Notes under the pieces: generated by a model | The model's database searches: none | Seen by the model: only the letters and a program-made list of their open reading frames with translations | What the model was told of the DNA's origin: nothing | Assembly: GCF_015354345.1 (NCBI RefSeq) | Contig: NZ_JADKYS010000001.1 | Coordinates: 1-64,000 of the forward strand | DNA from: Methylophilus sp. 14 | GTDB taxonomy: Bacteria > Pseudomonadota > Gammaproteobacteria > Burkholderiales > Methylophilaceae | Direction: 5' to 3' | DNA: 64,000 bases | Made by a program: the position numbers and the translations under genes | Shown: piece by piece, positions 42,108 to 51,714 of the stretch | How positions within the stretch are numbered: position 1 is the stretch's first letter | Layout of the letters: every line of letters begins with the position of its first letter

Positions 42108-43028
42108 ATGATGTTACCTAAACGTTTATATTACCCTGTGTTGCTGGGTTTGCTGACTTTTCCTGCGCTGGCGTGGGCCGGTCTTGCGGCGGGCGATGCT
42201 GAATTTGCCGTGACGGTGAACGGAGACCAGCGTCCTTATCTGGTGCATGTGCCCAAGCAGGCACTGTCTGAACAAGCCTTGCCTATGGTGCTGGTGCTGC
42301 ATGGAGGCCTGGGCAATATGCAAGTGCAGGCCAATGAGCGCTTTTACCACCAAGTGTCGGCCGCTGAAAAATACGGTTATATCGTGGTGTTCCCAAATGG
42401 CTACAGCCGCCTGCCGGGCGGCAAGTTTGCGACCTGGAATGCGGGCAATTGCTGTGGCCCGGCGGTGAAGAAGCAAAGTGATGATGTGGCCGTCATCCGT
42501 GCCATCATCCAGGACATGCAGCAGCGGGCCAATGTGGATCCCAATCGTATCTTTGTCGATGGCATGTCGAATGGCGGCATGATGAGCTACCGATTGGCTT
42601 GTGAGCTATCTGATACCATCAGTGCCATCGCCTCGGTCGCAGGCACTGACAATACCCAACGCTGCCAGCCTGCCAAGCCGGTAGCCGTGTTGCATATCCA
42701 TGCCAAAGACGATGACCATGTGCCGTTTAATGGCGGCAAAGGTCAGCAGTCCATGGTCGATGTGAGTTTTAACTCCGTGCCTGCCACGATACAAAAGTGG
42801 GTACAGCTCAATCAGGCCATTCCCCAGGCAGAGCGCATCCTGGATGTGCCCGGCGCTTATTGCGAAATCCACCGTGGTGGGCTGGCGCCAGTGCAATTGT
42901 GCGTCACGGAGACTGGCGGCCACTCCTGGCCGGGAGGCCGCAAACCGCGTGGCGGCAGTGCCGGGTCTGATGCGTTGATTGCCAATGAGGTGATCTGGCA
43001 GTTTTTTAACGCTAACGGCCGTCGTTAG
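42108..43028 (+). CDS. LpqC/PHB depolymerase-like secreted esterase
   Basis: About 306 residues from ATG 42108 (TCTGGAG upstream). Signal peptide (LLGLLTFPALAWAG), then an α/β hydrolase with VLVLHGGLGNMQVQ at the oxyanion region, the nucleophile in FVDGMSNGGMMSYRLA (GxSxG), AKDDDHVPFNGG and GGHSWPGG for the acid and histidine. Close to the polyhydroxybutyrate depolymerase-like / feruloyl esterase group. Exported; the natural ester is unknown. Confidence 0.8.
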   Translation: MMLPKRLYYPVLLGLLTFPALAWAGLAAGDAEFAVTVNGDQRPYLVHVPKQALSEQALPMVLVLHGGLGNMQVQANERFYHQVSAAEKYGYIVVFPNGYSRLPGGKFATWNAGNCCGPAVKKQSDDVAVIRAIIQDMQQRANVDPNRIFVDGMSNGGMMSYRLACELSDTISAIASVAGTDNTQRCQPAKPVAVLHIHAKDDDHVPFNGGKGQQSMVDVSFNSVPATIQKWVQLNQAIPQAERILDVPGAYCEIHRGGLAPVQLCVTETGGHSWPGGRKPRGGSAGSDALIANEVIWQFFNANGRR

Positions 43029-43054
43029 CGGCCAACTGAGTTAAAACAGCTCAG

Positions 43055-43876
43055 TTAAAAAGGAATACTGTAGCCGACATACGCCATCGGCTGAATTCTG
43101 GTCTCGGTAATCGGGCTGTTATGTTGTGCGTTGCTCAGTCGCGTCACAAAAGCGCCAAACAACAGAGAGTGGTCTTTAAAGGCTGGCATCATGCCGTTGA
43201 CACCCGCCTGCCATTCGACGCCAGAACCTGCGCGGTAAACCGGGCGGCTGGCGGTCGCTTCGCTGCTGTCAACGCCGAAATAATAGTCGTTAAATTTCTG
43301 GTTGTTCCAGGTGGCGCCAATCACCCCGTTCAAGCGTAGTTGTGGAGCGCGCACCAGGCTTTTAATGTATTGCAGCTGAACCTGTTGGCCATTGCTGTTG
43401 CCGCTGGCATCTGTGGTCCATTGCGCATTAAACGTGCCATAGTCGGTTTGCCAGCGCAGCAAGGGGCCGACAAAAATCGAAAAATCGCGGTCATGCATGC
43501 CACGGGTGCGATCGCCTTTGCTGGCATCCCAGCCAAATTTGGCTTCAGCAGACAGCCCAAAGCGCACACGCTGGTCATCGCTGTCCAGCAGCCAAACGCC
43601 CGCTTGTAATGCGTTAATGAAAAAGCGGTCACCGTAGTTGGCATTGATAATTGGCAATGCAAGTACGCGGTACTCATCAGAGCCTGAAGTCTTGGGCAAG
43701 ACGCCTACGCCTATGCCGTATAAGTTTTGTGCCCTGGGCACGGCTGTTTCAGTTTGGCGGTCTATGCGAGACTCCGCTTCTGCCATGGCGCTAAATAAGG
43801 CGATAGTCAGCCCGGTGGTGGTGCGTGTTACTGCGTGTTTCATCATGTGTGTATCCATTATTGTTATGCGCTGCAT
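43055..43876 (-). CDS. MipA/OmpV-family outer membrane protein
   Basis: 273 residues; the signal peptide (GLTIALFSAMAEA) suggests the true start is one of the later ATGs (43846 or 43843), none of which has a good ribosome site. The mature part is a β-barrel-type sequence: LYGIGVGVLPKTSGSDEYRV, aromatic-alternating strands, and a terminal phenylalanine in AYVGYSIPF. MipA is a scaffold for murein enzymes; most homologues are simply outer-membrane proteins. Confidence 0.8.
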   Translation of the reverse strand: MQRITIMDTHMMKHAVTRTTTGLTIALFSAMAEAESRIDRQTETAVPRAQNLYGIGVGVLPKTSGSDEYRVLALPIINANYGDRFFINALQAGVWLLDSDDQRVRFGLSAEAKFGWDASKGDRTRGMHDRDFSIFVGPLLRWQTDYGTFNAQWTTDASGNSNGQQVQLQYIKSLVRAPQLRLNGVIGATWNNQKFNDYYFGVDSSEATASRPVYRAGSGVEWQAGVNGMMPAFKDHSLLFGAFVTRLSNAQHNSPITETRIQPMAYVGYSIPF

Positions 43877-43954
43877 GCTTGAACAGCATTTTTAAGCGAG
43901 AGTTCCCGCAAACCAGACTTTTTCTGGCCTGTTTTGCAAGTTTAACACGGCGTG

Positions 43955-44971
43955 TTAACTGCCTTGTTTCAGTTGAATAATTTGCTGCGTGACTTTGTCG
44001 CCCTGGTCTTTATCCACTGCGCTGATCGCCGGTTGCAGGGACTGCAATGTGCTGAGGTCTTTTTGCGTAAATGCCACGCGTGACAATGCCAGCATGGCGT
44101 CATAGTCGCGCTGGTTCAAGTCATAGGCATGCTTGAGGTCTTGTTCGGCCTGCGCGAACTGTTGCAGGCCTTCTTCTGCCAGGCCGAGAAAATACCACGC
44201 ATCGGCCGAGCTGGGCTCTTTATGCGCCCACTCACTGGCAATGGATTTCAGGTTAGCCCAATCTGCATTCTGGTAAGGAATCACCACCTGCATAAAATAA
44301 GGGCGTTGTTCGAGTGGCAGCGCCCAGAATGGCACCTCGTTGGTTTTAAGCGAGATGACTTCAGGCGCCTCCATCAGTTCTTTAATCCACTCCACCGGCA
44401 AACTGTAGAAAAACGCCTGATGTCCTGGGCTCTTGAAAGTGGTGAGCCCGATCAGATTAAAGTGTTGGTCAAACAGTGCACCGCCGCTGGAGCCCATTAA
44501 AAAAGCAGCATTCGAACGCACAATCATGCTGCCCTCAAAAGGATAAGTCCCTTTGATATTGCCGTAAGAAATTTGTGGTACCGGTGCCCCCGCCGGAAAG
44601 CTCAGGCTGAACACCTCTTCTTCGTATTGCAGTGTTTTGCTATCGCGCATGGGGATTGGTTTAAACGGCAGCGGATCAAACTTGAGTAAACAGACATCAC
44701 GTTTCCAGTTGGCCTTGAGGGCGATGGGCTGGTAGCCATCGCGGAACTTGGCAATATTGGCGCCATTGCTATTGGCAATCACGTGACAGTTGGTCGCGAC
44801 ATACTCAGGGCTCACCACCACACCAGAGCCGCGGCCATTAGAGCCGCCAGGCATATCGGTGGTGACCATGACAATGGAGTGACCGAGCTCCAGTGTATCG
44901 ACGATGCTGGGCTGTGCATACGCATGACCTGGCCCTGACAATAATATGGTCAATAATAGTAACTGTTTCAT
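43955..44971 (-). CDS. Secreted trypsin-like serine protease with TPR repeats
   Basis: 338 residues, ATG with GGGAG upstream. Signal peptide ends HAYAQ. Catalytic triad: histidine in VATNCHVIANS, aspartate in WKRDVCLLKF and serine in AFLMGSSGGALFDQ. The C-terminal ~120 residues form TPR-like helices (WYFLGLAEEGLQQFAQAEQD; then LKHAYDLNQRDYDAMLALS). It lacks PDZ domains, so it is not a DegP. Located in the periplasm, target unknown. Confidence 0.82.
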   Translation of the reverse strand: MKQLLLLTILLSGPGHAYAQPSIVDTLELGHSIVMVTTDMPGGSNGRGSGVVVSPEYVATNCHVIANSNGANIAKFRDGYQPIALKANWKRDVCLLKFDPLPFKPIPMRDSKTLQYEEEVFSLSFPAGAPVPQISYGNIKGTYPFEGSMIVRSNAAFLMGSSGGALFDQHFNLIGLTTFKSPGHQAFFYSLPVEWIKELMEAPEVISLKTNEVPFWALPLEQRPYFMQVVIPYQNADWANLKSIASEWAHKEPSSADAWYFLGLAEEGLQQFAQAEQDLKHAYDLNQRDYDAMLALSRVAFTQKDLSTLQSLQPAISAVDKDQGDKVTQQIIQLKQGS

Positions 44972-44999
44972 ACAGGCTCCCAGAATAAAAGGCTAACCG

Positions 45000-45018
45000 C
45001 AGTCATGTTGCATGACTG
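45000..45018. promoter_or_regulatory. Perfect inverted repeat upstream of the protease gene
   Basis: CAGTCATG-TTG-CATGACTG in the divergent region between the protease (start 44971) and the secreted protein (start 45176). Symmetry suggests a dimer-binding site; it lies 29 bases from the protease start, compatible with repression. No cognate regulator is next to it. Confidence 0.4.
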
Positions 45019-45175
45019 TATGTCCTCTGACCAGCATATCGCGTAAATGTTTTCTGCGGTATGCATTTTGTAGGTATTTTCTGACAAGCAAATCGGCACC
45101 TGCCTACTTATTCATTCTGCCCTGGCCCTCTACCATAGCGCATGAGATAGCCTGAGACGAAATTGAGTATTAACA

Positions 45176-45559
45176 ATGCGAAGAACCAAGTCCTATATGT
45201 TACCCAAGCTGATTCTCCTGAACATGCTTGCCTTAATGATGATTACTTTCGAGCACGAAGTCCCCGCCGACAATAACCCTTTGCTGAGCAGCGCTCAGTC
45301 TGGGCCGATGGTGGCGGCGAAGCCGGAAGCTCATGCAGTTGCGGTCGCTACGACTACGTTACCGCCTGCGATAAAAGTGGCGGCGGTAGAGGAGAGTAAA
45401 GTGGATGAAGATAAACAGACTGCCATGAAAAAACCGGCTGTTTACAAAAAGCGTGTGCAACAAAAGCATTCGGCAATTAAACCGCATGCGATGGTATTAA
45501 AGGCGAGTTATACCAGCAATACGCCGTTGGGATGTTGTTTCCGCGGCAACCGCATTTAA
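45176..45559 (+). CDS. Low-complexity exported or anchored protein, unknown function
   Basis: 127 residues. One N-terminal hydrophobic segment (LPKLILLNMLALMMITF) with basic residues before it, as a signal anchor. The middle is Ala/Val/Lys/Pro-rich and probably disordered (AVAVATTTLPPAIKVAAVEE), and the end is NTPLGCCFRGNRI with a CC pair. ATG 45176 has no clear ribosome site. No family recognised. A terminator follows 26 bases later. Confidence 0.5.
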   Translation: MRRTKSYMLPKLILLNMLALMMITFEHEVPADNNPLLSSAQSGPMVAAKPEAHAVAVATTTLPPAIKVAAVEESKVDEDKQTAMKKPAVYKKRVQQKHSAIKPHAMVLKASYTSNTPLGCCFRGNRI

Positions 45560-45585
45560 TGCTCACACATGTTTAAACATATAAA

Positions 45586-45607
45586 GCCTCCTCGCGGAGG
45601 CTTTTTT
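45586..45607 (+). terminator. Rho-independent terminator
   Basis: GCCTCC-TCGC-GGAGGC followed by six T residues, 26 bases after the stop of the gene at 45559. Confidence 0.95.
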
Positions 45608-45692
45608 GTTGCAGGTCTTTTCAAGAGCCAATACACTGGCAGAAAAAAGTTTTCTCATCAACATCTAAACAAAAACCGTCAAAGAAAGCGCT

Positions 45693-46919
45693 ATGTTTAA
45701 ATCCTTTTTTCCTGATTCACGCTGGTTCTGGCCGTCTGTCATTGTCTGGGCAACCATTTGCTGTGGTGTCTGGTTTGAGTTTTCTAACGCGATGGGGGCA
45801 ATGTTTGGCTTATCCGTGGCCGAAGAGCAGCCAGTGATCGGCCTGGGCCATTTTGTCACAGATTCATTCAAATTGTTTTACGGCTACTATGCCGTGAGTG
45901 TGGCGCTGTTTGCGCTGGCCTGGTTTCAGCTCAAACCCAGCCGCTGGCAGTGGTGGTCTATTGTCGGTTCGTCATTTATCCTGTTTTCGACTTATTACTC
46001 GGTGCAGGTGTCCGTGGCGATTAATAACTGGCGCCGACCATTTTTTGATGGCGTGCAGGCCGCTTTGTCGCCCAACTCCAAAGTGACCACCGCCGAGTTG
46101 TACACGCTAATGTTGCAGTTTGCCGAAATTGCGTTCGTGGCGATTTTTATCTACGTCATCACACGTTTTTTTGTCAGTCATTATATTTTCCGCTGGCGCA
46201 CGGCCATGAACGATTTTTATACCAGCCAGTGGACGCAAGTGCGTAAGATTGAAGGTGCCTCGCAACGGGTGCAGGAAGACACCATGCGCTTTGCCACTAT
46301 TATGGAAGGCCTGGGCGTATCTATGGTCGAGGCGATTATGACTTTGTTTGCGTTCTTGCCCGTACTGTGGAGCTTGTCTTCTTATGTGAGCGAGTTGCCG
46401 GTGTTTGGTGCCGTGCCAGCACCGTTATTTACCTCGGCGATTGCCTGGTCAGTCTTCGGTACCTTATTGCTGGCCGCAGTGGGGATTAAATTGCCTGGGC
46501 TGGAATTCAGGAACCAACGCGTGGAAGCGGCCTACCGTAAAGAGCTGGTGTATGGTGAGGACAATGCAGAGCGCGCACAACCAGCGACGCTGAGGTCACT
46601 GTTTTTAGATGTGCGTAAAAACTACTTCCGCCTGTATTTCCACTATATGTATTTCAATGTGGCGCGCAGCCTGTATTTGCAGGCAGATAATATTTTTGCC
46701 TACCTGATCCTGGTGCCGACGATTGCGGCCGGGCGTATCACCTTTGGTATTTTGCAACAGATCCTGACCGCGTTTTCACAAGTCAGCAACTCGTTCCAAT
46801 ACCTGGTTAACTCGTGGACGACGATTGTTGAACTGCTGTCTGTCTACAAACGTTTGACGGCCTTTGAAGCGGCTATCAAGCACGAAGCGCTGCCTGAGAT
46901 CGAGCAAACTACCGCCTGA
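45693..46919 (+). CDS. sbmA: SbmA/BacA-like peptide transporter
   Basis: 408 residues. Membrane protein with about seven helices and the family motifs: INNWRRPFFDGVQAAL, FFVSHYIFRWRTAMNDFY, EGASQRVQEDTMRF, KLPGLEFRNQRVEAAYRKEL and TAFSQVSNSFQYLVNSW. SbmA/BacA imports proline-rich and other peptides, using the proton gradient; it resembles an ABC transporter membrane domain without the ATPase. Single gene following a terminator, with a weak ribosome site (AAGAAAG). Confidence 0.9.
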   Translation: MFKSFFPDSRWFWPSVIVWATICCGVWFEFSNAMGAMFGLSVAEEQPVIGLGHFVTDSFKLFYGYYAVSVALFALAWFQLKPSRWQWWSIVGSSFILFSTYYSVQVSVAINNWRRPFFDGVQAALSPNSKVTTAELYTLMLQFAEIAFVAIFIYVITRFFVSHYIFRWRTAMNDFYTSQWTQVRKIEGASQRVQEDTMRFATIMEGLGVSMVEAIMTLFAFLPVLWSLSSYVSELPVFGAVPAPLFTSAIAWSVFGTLLLAAVGIKLPGLEFRNQRVEAAYRKELVYGEDNAERAQPATLRSLFLDVRKNYFRLYFHYMYFNVARSLYLQADNIFAYLILVPTIAAGRITFGILQQILTAFSQVSNSFQYLVNSWTTIVELLSVYKRLTAFEAAIKHEALPEIEQTTA

Positions 46920-46966
46920 TAAGCGACCTGACAAAAGCGACCTGACAAAAGCAGCGGTGGCCAGTG

Positions 46967-49132
46967 TTATCTGGCCACCTGCTGAAAATGATCGAACTTC
47001 GGCTGCTGCTCGCGCATAAACTGCGCCAACGCTTCATCCGACAACGGTCTACTGTAATAGTATCCCTGGCCGACATCACAACCACTATGCAGTAAAAACC
47101 GGTGCTGGTATTCGGTTTCTATGCCTTCCGCCGTCACCGATTTATGCAGGCTTTTGCCCAGGTTAATCAGCGCCAGTAAAATGTTGCCGTTTGTCACGCT
47201 TTGCTCCAGGTCTTGCACAAAGGCCTTGTCGATTTTTAACTCATCAATCGGATAGTTTTTGAGGTAGGCCATGTTCGAATAGCCAATACCGAAATCATCA
47301 ATCGCAATGCACACGCCCAGTCGCTTTAGCTGCTCCAGCGTGCGCGTGAACATGGCTTCGTCTTTGAAGCGCGCATTTTCGGTGACTTCTAGCGTAATTA
47401 AATGTGGCGGTACGCGCTCCTGCCGCAACACGCGCTGCACGGTTTCAACCAGGTTGCCACGCAAAAACTGAATCGGCGACACATTGACCGCAATCGGCAC
47501 CATATATCCCCACTCGGTTTGCATGGACTTGATCTTCTGGCAGGCGGTCTGCAACACCCATTCGCCAATGGCAAAAATATGGCCGGTTTCTTCAGCTACC
47601 GGAATAAACTGGTCGGGCGGAATCAGGCCGCGCTCAGGATGTTGCCAACGGATCAGTGCTTCCAGCGCGCTGATATTGCCATGCTGCATATTGATTTGCG
47701 GCTGGTAATACAGCATCAGTTCTTGCCGCTGCATGGCATGGCCCAGGCCATATTCAATTTCGTTGCGCTCGCCCAGTTGCTGGGCCAAGGCGCCGCTAAA
47801 CATCTGCACTTTGTTTTTGCCCGCGTTTTTGGCGCTGTACAGCGCCGAGTCGGCGCAACTCAGCAAAGCATCTATCTCTTTGGCATGATCGGGGTAAATG
47901 CTGACGCCGACGCTGCAGGTCATGTTAAATACATAATCGCCAATCGCAATCGGTTGCGAGATGGCTTCCATCACGCGCTCGAGCAAGGGCTCGGCATCTT
48001 CCGCCACGCGCAGGCCGGGGTAAAGCATGACAAACTCGTCGCCGCCAAAGCGCACAATGGCATCAGTCGGGCGCGTACTCTGGATCAGCCGTTGCGCAAC
48101 GTTTTCCAGCAGTTTGTCACCGGCGCGATGCCCCAGCGTATCGTTAATCAGCTTGAAGTGATCAAGGTCGATAAAGGCAATGGCAATCTTGTTGTGCGTT
48201 TTATCCGCCTCGGCAATCAGGCTGGCCAGTTTGCCACTGAAGGCATGGCGGTTGAGCAGGCCGGTCAGGTTGTCAGTGACGGCTAACTGGCGAATTTGCA
48301 ATTCATGGTTCTTGCGGTCGGTAATGTCTTCTACCGTGCCTTCGTAATAGAGAATATCGCCTTGCGGGTCACACACGGCATGGGCGTTTTCTGAAATCCA
48401 GATGGTTTCACCGTTGAGCCGGTAAACTTCAGACTCAAAATTATGTACCCGGCCTTGCGCGCGGATGGCGTCGGTAAACTCACCGCGCCTGCTTTCTGCC
48501 ACATAGAGCTGGGTGCTGATATTGTTGAGATCGCTGATGAGGGCTTTCGGCGACACATAGCCATACAATTTGGCCAGTGCCGGATTAGCATTCAGGTAAG
48601 TGCCGGACTCTGTGGTCTGGAACATGCCCAGCGTGGAGTTCTCGAACATGGAGCGGTACTTTTGCTCGGTACTGAATAATTCGTGCTCTATGCGTTTACG
48701 GCAACTGATGTCCTGGATAATGCCTTCCAGCGCCACGGGTTTCCCATCACTATCAAACACGGCACTGCCGCGCTCGGCGACCCAGGTGATGTCGCCGTTG
48801 GCGCGCACAATGCGGTATTCCAGCTCAAAACGCTCACCTTTTTTAATCGCAGCATCAATCACGGTGCGCGCTTGATCCCTGTCATCTGGATGCGTGATGA
48901 TTTCGTAAGAGGTGGTTTTATTGAGCAGCAACTCATGCGCCGGATAGCCAGTGAGGGCTTCGCAGCCCTTGCTCACATAAATCATGGTCCAGTTGCTGTC
49001 ATACAGGCAGCGGTAAATCATGCCATCCAGGTTATCCAGCAGCGTATCCAGCAATCGCTGTTGCTGCGCGGTGAGTAAGGATTCCATGATGTCGTTTTGC
49101 ATGAGTCCGAAAAGGGTCGTCTGACTATTCAT
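46967..49132 (-). CDS. PAS-PAS-GGDEF-EAL c-di-GMP protein
   Basis: 721 residues from ATG 49132, which overlaps the stop of the CheW gene upstream by one base (TGATG). Two PAS/PAC domains (about 30-150 and 155-275; ITHPDDRDQAR, GIIQDISCRKR, EGTVEDITDRK), then GGDEF (VRFGGDEFVMLYP, intact) and EAL (ALEALIRWQHPERGL, IDDFGIGYSNMAYL, KIDKAFVQDL, TAEGIETEYQ, intact). Soluble. It can both make and degrade c-di-GMP. Translational coupling to the double-sensor-CheW protein implies joint action. Confidence 0.93.
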   Translation of the reverse strand: MNSQTTLFGLMQNDIMESLLTAQQQRLLDTLLDNLDGMIYRCLYDSNWTMIYVSKGCEALTGYPAHELLLNKTTSYEIITHPDDRDQARTVIDAAIKKGERFELEYRIVRANGDITWVAERGSAVFDSDGKPVALEGIIQDISCRKRIEHELFSTEQKYRSMFENSTLGMFQTTESGTYLNANPALAKLYGYVSPKALISDLNNISTQLYVAESRRGEFTDAIRAQGRVHNFESEVYRLNGETIWISENAHAVCDPQGDILYYEGTVEDITDRKNHELQIRQLAVTDNLTGLLNRHAFSGKLASLIAEADKTHNKIAIAFIDLDHFKLINDTLGHRAGDKLLENVAQRLIQSTRPTDAIVRFGGDEFVMLYPGLRVAEDAEPLLERVMEAISQPIAIGDYVFNMTCSVGVSIYPDHAKEIDALLSCADSALYSAKNAGKNKVQMFSGALAQQLGERNEIEYGLGHAMQRQELMLYYQPQINMQHGNISALEALIRWQHPERGLIPPDQFIPVAEETGHIFAIGEWVLQTACQKIKSMQTEWGYMVPIAVNVSPIQFLRGNLVETVQRVLRQERVPPHLITLEVTENARFKDEAMFTRTLEQLKRLGVCIAIDDFGIGYSNMAYLKNYPIDELKIDKAFVQDLEQSVTNGNILLALINLGKSLHKSVTAEGIETEYQHRFLLHSGCDVGQGYYYSRPLSDEALAQFMREQQPKFDHFQQVAR

Positions 49133-51714
49133 CAGGCATACACCTGCTCTGCAGCTTGCGAGCGCACAGAAAGCACCTTGTCCCACAGGCTTTGGGCCGT
49201 GGTCAGGGTGAGCATGCTGTTTTGGGCGATATTGGCAATGGCAATGCCGGGGTTGTGGCTGGCGCCTCTAAAGAAGGTCGTCATCGGCTGAATCTGCGTC
49301 GGCGCCAGGTAAGGGATTTCGCCCAGTGCGGAGACAAACAGGCCGAACCTGAGTGAGGCCGCTTTGTCTTCAATCACAATGATCTGCCGGTAATCAGTGA
49401 AATAATGTGGATGCCCCAGCATGCGCGCCAGGTCGATCACCGGAATCACCTCTCCGCGGTAGGCGTGCATTCCGGCAATAAACGGTGCCGACTCCGGCAA
49501 GGTGCGCAACTGGTCTTCATCAATGGCTTCGCGCACAAAGCGCGCCTCTATGCCCATCCATGAGTCACCGACGTAGAAGGTGGCATATTCCTGGCAGTCC
49601 TGCCCGGATTGCGCAAACAGGTTGGGGTTGAATTTATTGTGGATGACTTGTGCTTCGGCGTGGATGCGCTGGTTAATTTCGTCTACCTTGCCCAACGGCG
49701 TGAAAATCAGGGCAACCACTTTATTGCGGTAGCTATCCTGTTCGCTCTTGAATTCACGATAGCCATAGGCCGCACGGGCGCCGACGGCATAATAGGTGTT
49801 CTGGTAAATGGCAATATCAAACAGCTGTTCACCTTCTTTCAGCTTGCTAATGGCGGGCATCAGCTCAAAGAGTTCGCCCATGGCAAAGTCTTTATGCGTA
49901 CTTGAAATCACATTCATTTGTTCATTCACGAACAGGGTGAAACTGCCATTGACCGGCGTATCTGTTTTATCGCGTGGAATCACATCGCGCAGCATGGCCT
50001 GGAATTGCGGGGTACTGTCAAACACGATAGCGATGCCACCGATGATGCTGCTACCATCCAGGTGCCGGATAGGCGCGGCATAAATATAAGTGTGTTTGTC
50101 GTTGTAGAGCGGGGTGGGTTCAAACGGCGAGACCACATAATCTTGTGTCGAGGCGCAACTGCGCGTTCGGCCTACCCATTCATCCGCCAGCTGGGTGCCG
50201 AGCAGATGGTTGTACTGGTGGTTAGACACCGCCATCACCTCACCTTTGCGGTCAAACACAATCAGGTTGTCATACACGGTGTACAGGCTATTGATATAGC
50301 GAAGCACCTCCGTCATGGTGCTTTTATCTTCAGCCTGCAGGCTGGTCTTTGCCAGCAAGTCCCTGAATACATGCGTCAGCGCCCACCAACGCACATCGTT
50401 GGCGCGTTCATACAGGTTGCGGTCCATGATTTCTACCGCCAGCTGCGCATAAAAACTAGAGTTTTCCAGCATCACAGACACCACGGTCTGGTAGAGCTCT
50501 GAGACCATGTTTTCGATGATCTGCTGGGTTTTGTGGCCGGTATGGCTGATTTCAGAAAGCAGGCTTTTGGAAAAGTTTTTCTGCTGTGTATTCACATCAT
50601 TGCTTTGCCGGATATTGCCGTTCCATACCGATTGATTCAGTTTGCTCTGGATATTGGCGGCCTGCTTGGGAATATTCAGCAGGCTTTCGGAAAAAATCAG
50701 CGGGCTACGCATGACTTTGCGCAGGATATCGGCATTAATCGTGTTGACCATGTCGTGGATGGTCTGGTTAAACGCGTGCTCTATCGGAATCATCGCCTGG
50801 CCTAACCAGCCTGGCCCCAGGTAACCCTGGTAGCCCTCAGACTGTTTGGTCACGCACAGGTATTCGCGCCCGCTAAAACGCGTAATAAACCAGTCGGTGT
50901 CAGTATCCACACATAGCGAAACACCCAGTGGAATCTGGTACGGATCGCTGGAGGCAATGACATGGCGCTCTTCGTCCAGCAACACGCCTATGGTCCAGTC
51001 GTTATGCGAAATCAGGTTGTGGAAAATGGTGTCCAGCTCATTGACGAACTTAAAGCACAGGCACAGCACGCCCAGCGTGCGCTGGCCATCTTTGCTGCGT
51101 ACGGCATGCGCATACACCAGCGATTTATGCAGCTTGCCGCCGATCTCTGTTTCATAAAAACGCTCTACGTATGGCTCTGTCGATTGCCGCGCCAGTGCCA
51201 CAATCGGGTGGTAATGAAATAAAGTGGTCTGTGTGTCGTCCAGTTGATGCAGTAGCTGGCCCTCTTCATCAAACAGCACAATGTTGTCGTAGACGGTGTA
51301 TTTTTTCTGGTATTCCTGAAAACGAAACGCAAGCCTGTCCTGGTCGGCATCTTCCACGATGTCCGCAGCCTGTTTTTCGAGATAGTCGCGCACATCATCG
51401 TCGGTGGCGAAAAATCCAATATCCGCCGTGCGCTCAAACAGGTTGCGCACCAGCAGGTTAATAATCTCAAACGCTTTTGATGACAGTTGTGCCGCGGTTT
51501 TATGCAGCGTTTCCTGCGATAAATGACGTAATACATCATTTGAAATAGTGTTAAACGCACTGCGGGTTTCTTCCATTTCGGAGCCAGTGCCGGAAAGTTG
51601 CGCCATCAATGCCAGGCTATCCCAGGCGTGTTGCAGTTGGTAAATGTGTGAACGAAAGTCATTGACCTTCTTGAAGTGGTTAGCCAAGTCCTCGGTTAAC
51701 GGTTGCGGGTGCAT
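49132..51714 (-). CDS. Double-sensor protein with C-terminal CheW domain
   Basis: 860 residues from ATG 51714 (AAAGAGG upstream; an ATG at 51738 is also possible). No membrane segment is visible. Two related halves follow each other: each has a helical lead with LYERANDVRWWA or LFERTADIGFFA, then YINSLYTVYDNLIVFD or YQKKYTVYDNIVLFD, with a Cache/PAS-like β-core. The final ~165 residues are a CheW fold (YATFYVGDSWMGIEARFVRE, HAYRGEVIPVIDLARML). It may link a signal to CheA arrays or to the coupled GGDEF-EAL protein. The combination is unusual. Confidence 0.8.
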   Translation of the reverse strand: MHPQPLTEDLANHFKKVNDFRSHIYQLQHAWDSLALMAQLSGTGSEMEETRSAFNTISNDVLRHLSQETLHKTAAQLSSKAFEIINLLVRNLFERTADIGFFATDDDVRDYLEKQAADIVEDADQDRLAFRFQEYQKKYTVYDNIVLFDEEGQLLHQLDDTQTTLFHYHPIVALARQSTEPYVERFYETEIGGKLHKSLVYAHAVRSKDGQRTLGVLCLCFKFVNELDTIFHNLISHNDWTIGVLLDEERHVIASSDPYQIPLGVSLCVDTDTDWFITRFSGREYLCVTKQSEGYQGYLGPGWLGQAMIPIEHAFNQTIHDMVNTINADILRKVMRSPLIFSESLLNIPKQAANIQSKLNQSVWNGNIRQSNDVNTQQKNFSKSLLSEISHTGHKTQQIIENMVSELYQTVVSVMLENSSFYAQLAVEIMDRNLYERANDVRWWALTHVFRDLLAKTSLQAEDKSTMTEVLRYINSLYTVYDNLIVFDRKGEVMAVSNHQYNHLLGTQLADEWVGRTRSCASTQDYVVSPFEPTPLYNDKHTYIYAAPIRHLDGSSIIGGIAIVFDSTPQFQAMLRDVIPRDKTDTPVNGSFTLFVNEQMNVISSTHKDFAMGELFELMPAISKLKEGEQLFDIAIYQNTYYAVGARAAYGYREFKSEQDSYRNKVVALIFTPLGKVDEINQRIHAEAQVIHNKFNPNLFAQSGQDCQEYATFYVGDSWMGIEARFVREAIDEDQLRTLPESAPFIAGMHAYRGEVIPVIDLARMLGHPHYFTDYRQIIVIEDKAASLRFGLFVSALGEIPYLAPTQIQPMTTFFRGASHNPGIAIANIAQNSMLTLTTAQSLWDKVLSVRSQAAEQVYA

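Noticed and set aside
47402-48286. Plus-strand ORF of 294 codons
   Set aside because: It is the reverse frame of the intact GGDEF-EAL domains at 46967-49132 and has no ribosome site or family motif.
49918-50502. Plus-strand ORF of 194 codons
   Set aside because: Mirror frame of the double-sensor-CheW gene, which is open throughout with recognisable domains.
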